In this document: positions 5,823 to 10,137 of the stretch, one piece after another
Position numbering within the stretch: the stretch's first letter is position 1
How the letters are laid out: each line of letters starts with the position of its first letter
Origin: Acidobacteriaceae bacterium
GTDB taxonomy: Bacteria > Acidobacteriota > Terriglobia > Terriglobales > Acidobacteriaceae
Direction: 5' to 3'
DNA length: 10,137 nt
Assembly: GCA_003164255.1 (NCBI GenBank)
Contig: PLST01000601.1
Coordinates: forward strand, 8,245-18,381
Program-made: the position numbers and the translations under genes
The notes under the pieces: generated by a model
The model's input: the letters and a program-made list of their open reading frames with translations, nothing else
The model's database searches: none
Told to the model about the DNA's origin: nothing

Positions 5823-6604
5823 CGCTGCGCCGGACGCGGCGCGCTGTGGCGCTGCTATTCTCGATCCTTACCTGCATTGTTCGTTTCTGGCTGCTGGGAC
5901 TGAGTGGCCCGCGCACGCTGGAACGGCGCGCGCTCTGGGTACAAGCGTCGGCTCGGCACATGCTCAAGAGCCTGGGGATTGAGTACACCGTTGAAGGCGT
6001 TCCGCCAACCCATGGGCTGGTGGTTTCAAATCACCTGAGCTACATCGACATTTTGATTTTTTCCGCGGCCATGCCCTGCTTTTTTGTGGCCAAGATGGAG
6101 ATTGTCGGTTGGCCGTTTTTCGGCAAGGCGGCACGCAGCGGCGGAACGATTTTTGTAGACCGGTCGAGCCTGGCGAGCGCGCTGACGGTGGCTGAGCAGA
6201 TGACCGAGCGCCTGAAGTTGCCGATTCCGATTCCAGTGCTGCTGTTTCCTGAAGGCACCAGCACAGACGGCAGCCAGGTGATTCGTTTTCACTCGCGGCT
6301 GATCGATCCAGCCACCAGCCTGGGCGTGCCCATCACCACCGCGTGCGTCCGCTACGTGCTCCATGACGGCATGGAAGAGCGGGAACTGTGCTGGTATGGG
6401 GATGAGACGTTTGTGAATCACTTATGGAAGGTGCTGGGCGTGACGGGCTACGTGGCAGAGGTGCAGTTTGGCGAGCCGCGCGTGTATACCGACCGTCGCG
6501 TGGCCGCCGACGAGACCCACGATGAGATTTCGGCGATGCGGGAGAGGCAGGGACCAAGGGACCAAGGGACCGAGGGAATACGATCGGAATTAGTGGAGAG
6601 TTAG
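5819..6604 (+). CDS. olsA: PlsC-family O-acyltransferase (probable OlsA, lyso-ornithine lipid acyltransferase)
   Basis: Transfers an acyl chain to a hydroxyl group; next to an OlsB-like gene the likely acceptor is lyso-ornithine lipid, though 1-acylglycerol-3-phosphate (PlsC activity) is an alternative. The GTG at 5819 overlaps the TGA of the preceding gene as GTGA, indicating translational coupling. The frame is open back to a GTG at 5720, but that part lies inside the upstream gene. From the chosen start the product is 261 aa. It has a hydrophobic N-terminal helix (about 8-30), the acyltransferase block NHLSYID (71-77, HX4D catalytic pair H72/D77), GGTIFVDR (108-115), FPEGTSTDG (143-151) and VPITTACVRY (170-179). 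The last 20 residues are unusual: they come from an 8-bp tandem repeat and read RQGPRDQGTEG, beyond the family's normal end. A strong terminator follows 38 bases after the stop. Confidence 0.85.
   Translation: MTLRRTRRAVALLFSILTCIVRFWLLGLSGPRTLERRALWVQASARHMLKSLGIEYTVEGVPPTHGLVVSNHLSYIDILIFSAAMPCFFVAKMEIVGWPFFGKAARSGGTIFVDRSSLASALTVAEQMTERLKLPIPIPVLLFPEGTSTDGSQVIRFHSRLIDPATSLGVPITTACVRYVLHDGMEERELCWYGDETFVNHLWKVLGVTGYVAEVQFGEPRVYTDRRVAADETHDEISAMRERQGPRDQGTEGIRSELVES
6550..6577 (+). repeat. 8-bp tandem repeat (GGGACCAA, 3.5 copies) at the 3' end of the PlsC gene
   Basis: Two exact GGGACCAA units (6550-6557 and 6558-6565) are followed by GGGACCGA (6566-6573) and a partial GGGA. The unit length is not a multiple of three, so gain or loss of one unit would change the reading frame for the last residues and move the stop codon. 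It affects only the tail after the catalytic domain. Confidence 0.85.
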
Positions 6605-6641
6605 ATGTAGGGAACGACGGAACCGGGGATCTTGGGACGAG

Positions 6642-6666
6642 AAGGCCGCTTATTGCGGCCTTTTTT
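6642..6666 (+). terminator. Intrinsic terminator of the olsBA-like operon, overlapping the fucosidase 3' end
   Basis: AAGGCCGC (6642-6649) pairs with GCGGCCTT (6655-6662) around the loop TTATT, and the T-run is six long (6661-6666). It lies 38 bases after the stop at 6604. The loop contains the complement of the TAA stop (6650-6652) of the convergent fucosidase gene, and the right arm encodes that protein's last residues (KRPQ). On the minus strand the same hairpin is followed only by TTCTCG, so it would be a weaker terminator there. Confidence 0.85.
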
Positions 6667-8029
6667 CTTGCGCGGTCGCGGAAGCAGGTATGGTGTGAAT
6701 TTCAGCCGCGGGCGAAGCCAGGGTCAGGGCGACGATGGTGTCGATGGCCTCAGGATTTCCTTCAAGAGTAACGGTCACGCCCTTGTCGCTCTGGCTGCAG
6801 TCGGCCGTGCCCCCGGTGAGAGCGGAGCAGGAGAGGATCTTTGCCGGCAACGCGGGCAGAGCAAGAGTTTTGCCGGCGGGAGCGAGGATGTGCAGATAGA
6901 TGGTCTTGTCTCGATAGGTTGAGACGCCAAAATCTCCCGGGAGGTACGGGCCGCCGCGTGTCGAGTAGATGCTTTCACCGTATTTGCCGAGCCAGGCGCC
7001 GATTTCGCGTAGACGCTCGGCCTGCGCGGGATCTATCTGTCCATCGGGGCGGGGACCGACGTTGAGGATGAAGTTGCCATCGCGCCCCACGGCCGAAACG
7101 AGCAGGCGAATGAGGTGATCGAGCGGCTTGATTTTGGCGCTCGGATCGTATCCCCATGGACCATCGGTGATGGTGGTGCAGAGCTCCCATGGGTAGCGGT
7201 TTTCAAAGTTTCCGAGTGCACCGTCGCCTTCGCGGGATCGAAAATCGGCTGCAGCGTCTGTGCGGTCGTTGATGATGACGGAGGGTTGCAGCTTTCTGAG
7301 ATTGCCGACCGCTTCGTCGTCCTGCCAGGAGAAGGCGCCGGTGTAGCGCTGATCCTTTGGGCGGGCGTGCCATCCGCCCTCGAAGGTGACTCCACCGAAG
7401 CCGAGCCAGTCTCCGCCTCCGCCATCGAACCAGACGATGTCGAGCTTGCCGTAGTTGGACGCGAGCTGGTTGAGCTGGCGATGGTATTGCGCGCGCAGTT
7501 GCTCGGCGCTGGGGCGGTAGATGCCGGGAAAGAAAAAGCCGGGGTAACGCCAGTCAAGTGGTGAATAGTAGAGGCCGACGTGGAGGCCGGCCTTGCGGAC
7601 GGCTTTTACGTAGTCTGCGACGAAGTCACGATGTGCAGCGGAGCGCATGGAAGTAAAGTCGGAGCCGGGATCGTCGAAGAGGGCGAAACCATCGTGATGG
7701 CGGGCGGTGAGCACGGTGTACTTCATGCCGGCCTCTTTGGCGAGAGCTGCCCAGGCGTCGGGATCGAACTTGTCGGGATTGAACTGGCCGGCCAGCTTGG
7801 CGTACTCGTCGACGGGAATTTGCTCGGACCACTGGACCCACTCACCGCGGGCGGGAATGGAATAGACGCCCCAGTGCATGAAGAGGCCGAACTTGGCGTC
7901 GCGCCACCAGGAGATGCGCGCGGCGGCATCCTTGTCGGTGACGAGGGGCGCCCATTGCGCGCGGAGAGATGTGGCACAAGCGAATACAACCAGCAGAAGG
8001 GCGACGAGTCTTGCCTGAGGACGGCTCAT
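6650..8029 (-). CDS. Exported alpha-L-fucosidase, GH29 family
   Basis: Hydrolyses terminal alpha-linked L-fucose from glycans with retention of configuration, in the periplasm or outside the cell. The ATG at 8029 is chosen because GAGGA lies seven bases upstream; the frame is open back to a GTG at 8047, which would lie on that ribosome-binding site. The product is 459 aa. MSRPQARLVALLLVVFACATSLRA is a signal peptide (cleavage near A24). Then follow the GH29 blocks WWRDAKFGLFMHWGVYS (with H52), YTVLTARHHDGFALF (HH 111-112), VGLYYSPLDW and KLDIVWFDGG, in which D202 is the expected catalytic nucleophile. NFILNVGPRPDGQID precedes a C-terminal beta-sandwich (about 360-440). The acid/base residue varies in GH29 and I cannot assign it. 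A LacI-type regulator lies directly upstream on the same strand, with a possible leader peptide between. The final codons are shared with the terminator of the convergent operon. Confidence 0.93.
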   Translation of the reverse strand: MSRPQARLVALLLVVFACATSLRAQWAPLVTDKDAAARISWWRDAKFGLFMHWGVYSIPARGEWVQWSEQIPVDEYAKLAGQFNPDKFDPDAWAALAKEAGMKYTVLTARHHDGFALFDDPGSDFTSMRSAAHRDFVADYVKAVRKAGLHVGLYYSPLDWRYPGFFFPGIYRPSAEQLRAQYHRQLNQLASNYGKLDIVWFDGGGGDWLGFGGVTFEGGWHARPKDQRYTGAFSWQDDEAVGNLRKLQPSVIINDRTDAAADFRSREGDGALGNFENRYPWELCTTITDGPWGYDPSAKIKPLDHLIRLLVSAVGRDGNFILNVGPRPDGQIDPAQAERLREIGAWLGKYGESIYSTRGGPYLPGDFGVSTYRDKTIYLHILAPAGKTLALPALPAKILSCSALTGGTADCSQSDKGVTVTLEGNPEAIDTIVALTLASPAAEIHTIPASATAQEKRPQ

Positions 8030-8054
8030 GATAGATTCCTCTTTCACAAATTTG

Positions 8055-8120
8055 CTAGTGGATGGTTGCGGTGGCGGCGTTGAGCCAGAGGACGCGCAGG
8101 GTCGACGCGGATGTGTGCAT
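8055..8120 (-). CDS. Possible 21-codon leader peptide upstream of the fucosidase gene
   Basis: An ATG at 8120 has AGGAG exactly seven bases upstream (8128-8132), an ideal ribosome-binding site. The 21-residue peptide ends in LRVLWLNAATATIH and a TAG at 8055-8057, 25 bases before the fucosidase ATG and 11 bases before its ribosome-binding site. An in-frame ATG at 8150 would give 31 residues. It has no run of one amino acid like a classical attenuator, and no signal or membrane segment. It could couple translation to the fucosidase gene, be a ribosome-stalling leader, or be chance. It is not homologous to anything I recognise. Confidence 0.4.
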   Translation of the reverse strand: MHTSASTLRVLWLNAATATIH

Positions 8121-8176
8121 GTGGGGGCTCCTGAGCCGATCCGGATCCATGATAGAACGAGGCGGCAAGGCGGGGT

Positions 8177-9226
8177 TTAGCGGGCCGCTGGTGCGGCGGT
8201 TGAGCCGCGCACAACCAGGCTGGTGGAAACCAGGAATTCGCGCTTGAGGTTGGGTGCTGCAGGATCTTCAGCCTGCTGGCGAAGGGCCTCAAATGCGGCG
8301 TGCGCGAGGTCGGCACGGGAGAGGCAGATTGTGGTGAGCGGCGGCAGGGTGAACTCGGCAAAGTCAATGTCGTCGAGGCCGATGACAGACAGATCCTTGG
8401 GCACGCGCAGGCCGGCCATGTAGGCAGCGCGCAGCACGCCGATGGCGGTCATGTCGTTGGAACAGACCACGGCGGTGGGCCGCTTCCCGAGGGCCTGCAA
8501 CTGACCAAAGCCGGCCAGGCCACCCTTGAGCGTGTGATCGCATTCGATGATCCAGTCCTTCTGGACTGCGAGGCCGGCGGCCTTGAGCGCGGTTCGGAAA
8601 TCGTTTTCCCGGGTGATCGCGGAATGGAGCTTGTGCGGGCCGGCGAGGAAGCCGATCTTTTTGTGGCCGAGTGCGGCCAGGTGATGAATGGCGGCATGAA
8701 TGCCGCTGGAGTAGTCAAGCAGGATGGTGCTGGCCTTGGGGTCGTCGAGCTTGAACTCGGCGAGCACGATGGGCACGTTGCGATTGACGAGTTGATCGAG
8801 GATCGGCTCTTCCTCGCCGAAGGTCATCACGGCCACGCCGTCCACTTTGCGCTCGAGCATGCGGCGGACGCAGGTGGTAAGCACGGCGGGGTCGCTGTTG
8901 GAGGAACTGACGAGGATTTCGTATCCGTGGGCGACGGCTATCTCTTCAAAGCTGCGGATCAGTTCAGGGAAGAAGGGATTGGTGATGTTTTCAACGATGA
9001 TGCCGAGCAGGCGGCTTTTGCCGGAGACGAGGGTGCGTGCGTGGGTGTTGGGAAAGTAGTTGAGCTGCTTGACAGCCTGCCAGACGCGTTTGGCAAGACG
9101 CTCGCTGACCAGCGGAGAACCGTTGATGGTTCGCGAGACGGTGGCGATTGAGACCTTGGCCATGGCCGCAACGGTGCGAATGTCGGGGGTTCTGGCCGCA
9201 GACTTTCGGGCTGTTTTTCTGGACAC
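8177..9226 (-). CDS. LacI-family transcriptional regulator
   Basis: A DNA-binding sugar-responsive regulator, probably a repressor of the fucosidase gene next to it; the effector is unknown. The GTG at 9226 (VSRKTARKSAARTPD) is chosen because AGGA lies seven bases upstream and the product is then 349 aa, the family length; the frame is open to 9355 but the extra 43 residues are not LacI-like. The helix-turn-helix is TVAAMAKVSIATVSRTINGS (18-37), then VWQAVKQLNYFPNTHARTLVSGKSRLLGIIVENITNPFF, which covers the hinge helix and the start of the periplasmic-binding-protein-like ligand domain. GHKKIGFLAGP, AVVCSNDMTAIGVLRAA and LSVIGLDDIDFAEFTLPPLTTI are the usual conserved blocks of that domain. 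It lies between the glycerate kinase gene (150 bases upstream) and the fucosidase gene, all on one strand. Confidence 0.93.
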   Translation of the reverse strand: MSRKTARKSAARTPDIRTVAAMAKVSIATVSRTINGSPLVSERLAKRVWQAVKQLNYFPNTHARTLVSGKSRLLGIIVENITNPFFPELIRSFEEIAVAHGYEILVSSSNSDPAVLTTCVRRMLERKVDGVAVMTFGEEEPILDQLVNRNVPIVLAEFKLDDPKASTILLDYSSGIHAAIHHLAALGHKKIGFLAGPHKLHSAITRENDFRTALKAAGLAVQKDWIIECDHTLKGGLAGFGQLQALGKRPTAVVCSNDMTAIGVLRAAYMAGLRVPKDLSVIGLDDIDFAEFTLPPLTTICLSRADLAHAAFEALRQQAEDPAAPNLKREFLVSTSLVVRGSTAAPAAR

Positions 9227-9255
9227 GTAAGAATCCTGTTCGCGGTAAATCTGGT

Positions 9256-9285
9256 GTGAGAGCAATGTTATTTCATTTGCGTCAC
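9256..9285. promoter_or_regulatory. Imperfect dyad upstream of the LacI gene, possible autoregulatory operator
   Basis: Read on the plus strand, GTGAGAGCAATG (9256-9267) and CATTTGCGTCAC (9274-9285) flank TTATTT. The outer GTGA/TCAC and inner AATG/CATT match, and GC lies in both arms shifted by one base. It begins 30 bases upstream of the regulator's GTG start, in an AT-richer island where the promoter should be. It lacks the central CG of classical LacI-family operators, so this is only a candidate. Confidence 0.25.
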
Positions 9286-9375
9286 GATTTAGGGAGTCAC
9301 AAGAATTTTTTTGATGCGTGCCTGGCGAGGTATCCGAGATCACGGAGGTCCGCACGGCGCGCAGTTGAGGGAAAG

Positions 9376-10137
9376 TCAGTCGCGTTCGGCGATGAGCAGG
9401 CGCAAGTCGCGCAGGTTCTGACCGGTTGGCCCGGTGACCACCGTGTCGCCGATGGCGGTGAACATGGGACAGGCGTCGAAGGCGGCCAGCGAGGACTTGA
9501 GGTGGAATCCGAAGGCGTGCGCGCGCTCAACGGTTGTGGGGTCGGCAATGGCGCCGGCAGCCTTGGTGTTTCCGTCGATGCCGTCGGAGCCGGCGCTGAG
9601 CACGGTGAGCCGCTCGCCCTTGTATTGCTCAAGATCGAGCGCGCAGGCCATGGCGAACTGCTGGTTGCGTCCTCCGGCTCCGGGTGTACGGTCCATGGTG
9701 ACAGTGACTTCTCCCACTGAGATGAGGCAGAGGCGCGGATGCGTGGCGCGCAGGGAGTGGAATCGCTCCAGCAGATAGCGGGCCGCGTCGGCGTAGTCCC
9801 AATCGTCGCAACTGTTGTCGACGACGTTGTGGTAGCCGGCTCTTTCAGCCTGGGCGCGCGCGTTCTCGATCAGGTCGTGACTGGAAAGCAGAATTTCAAA
9901 TACAGAATCGCGAAAGGCCGGATCCTCTTCTTTGAGCAAAGCGCCGGCGGCGATGGGGGGCGGGGGCGCAACTTCAGCCTTGGCCGCCTTGGGAAAGAAC
10001 GGCGGCAGCCAGCTCTTGTTTCCCGGCGATTCGGGAAGGTCATTGCGCTCAAAGTAGGCGCGGACGGAAGGCGGAAACTTGTCGGCCAGTTTGTATCTCG
10101 CGATGAGCTCGCGGACTTCCTCGACGGTGGAGTGGTC
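9376..10137 (-). CDS. Glycerate 2-kinase, GckA/TtuD (MOFRL) family, C-terminal 253 residues (5' end outside window)
   Basis: Phosphorylates D-glycerate to 2-phosphoglycerate with ATP in the cytoplasm, feeding sugar-acid breakdown into lower glycolysis. The frame is open without a stop from 9376 to the window edge. The TTG at 9939, which could be taken as a start, is an internal Leu: upstream of it the frame reads STVEEVRELIARYKLADKF, PPSVRAYFE and LPESP, a conserved segment of this family. The MOFRL domain follows: VGEVTV, GAGGRNQQFAMACALDL (about 153-169), SAGSDGIDGNTKAAGA (181-196) and GPTGQNLRDLRLL (236-248). About 190 residues with the glycerate-binding N-terminal domain lie beyond the right edge, judging by the usual length near 440 aa. 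A Pro-rich linker (APPPPIAAGA) lies at about 56-65. It is the first gene of a same-strand row with the LacI regulator and the fucosidase, so they may share control. Confidence 0.92.
   Translation of the reverse strand, partial: DHSTVEEVRELIARYKLADKFPPSVRAYFERNDLPESPGNKSWLPPFFPKAAKAEVAPPPPIAAGALLKEEDPAFRDSVFEILLSSHDLIENARAQAERAGYHNVVDNSCDDWDYADAARYLLERFHSLRATHPRLCLISVGEVTVTMDRTPGAGGRNQQFAMACALDLEQYKGERLTVLSAGSDGIDGNTKAAGAIADPTTVERAHAFGFHLKSSLAAFDACPMFTAIGDTVVTGPTGQNLRDLRLLIAERD

Noticed and set aside
8138..8147. GATCCGGATC palindrome with central CG as LacI-type operator for the fucosidase gene
   Set aside because: Only ten bases with no extended symmetry; too short to support an operator without comparative data.
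8300..9151. 283-codon plus-strand frame over the LacI gene
   Set aside because: Antisense of a well-conserved regulator; Gly/Val/Asp-rich and without any known motif.
9376..9939. A short glycerate kinase beginning at the TTG at 9939
   Set aside because: The frame continues upstream without a stop to the window end and encodes a conserved segment of the family, so the TTG is internal.

Overview
The window looks like ordinary chromosomal DNA of a GC-rich Gram-negative bacterium. The best guess is Acidobacteriota (Terriglobia/Acidobacteriaceae). This rests on the gene mix (B12-dependent MetH, a MOFRL-type glycerate kinase, a GH29 fucosidase with its own LacI-type regulator, a PlsC/OlsB-type acyltransferase pair), the many signal-peptide proteins, and intergenic palindromes ending in GGGGCACCC, which I remember from that family but could not check. 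No phage, transposon, CRISPR, tRNA or rRNA gene is visible.

Layout. (1) 1-2109, plus: the C-terminal 702 residues of methionine synthase MetH, cut by the left window edge. (2) 2110-2466: non-coding, with a strong REP-like hairpin and the leader of the next gene. (3) 2467-3429, plus: an exported protein of unknown function with an N-terminal beta-rich part resembling the VirB10/TrbI C-terminal domain and a long Pro/Gln then Tyr/Gly-rich tail. (4) 3430-3838: non-coding but structured. It holds a weak hairpin, a perfect 14-bp palindrome, a TATAAT box, a strong intrinsic terminator about 60-110 nt further on, and a second REP-like hairpin. The TATAAT box and terminator could delimit a small RNA of about 105 nt. 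(5) 3839-4672, minus: a stand-alone FkbM-family methyltransferase. (6) 4896-6604, plus: a translationally coupled pair (GTGA overlap), an OlsB-like GNAT N-acyltransferase followed by a PlsC/OlsA-like O-acyltransferase, most simply an ornithine-lipid operon. It ends in an intrinsic terminator whose stem also encodes the end of the convergent gene. (7) 6650-10137, minus: in transcription order a MOFRL glycerate 2-kinase (N-terminus cut by the right edge), a LacI-family regulator, a possible 21-codon leader peptide with a good ribosome-binding site, and an exported alpha-L-fucosidase.

How the genes fit together. The right-hand minus-strand group looks like a small carbohydrate-use module: a secreted enzyme releasing L-fucose, its likely sensor/repressor, and a kinase feeding glycerate into lower glycolysis. 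The olsBA-like pair would make the acyl-oxyacyl ornithine membrane lipid used under phosphate limitation. metH, the exported Tyr/Gly-rich protein and the FkbM gene appear to be independent transcription units. I see no clear candidate for a wholly new multi-gene system. The most worthwhile leads are the small-RNA-like unit at 3554-3672, the leader ORF in front of the fucosidase, and the 8-bp tandem repeat at the 3' end of the PlsC gene.
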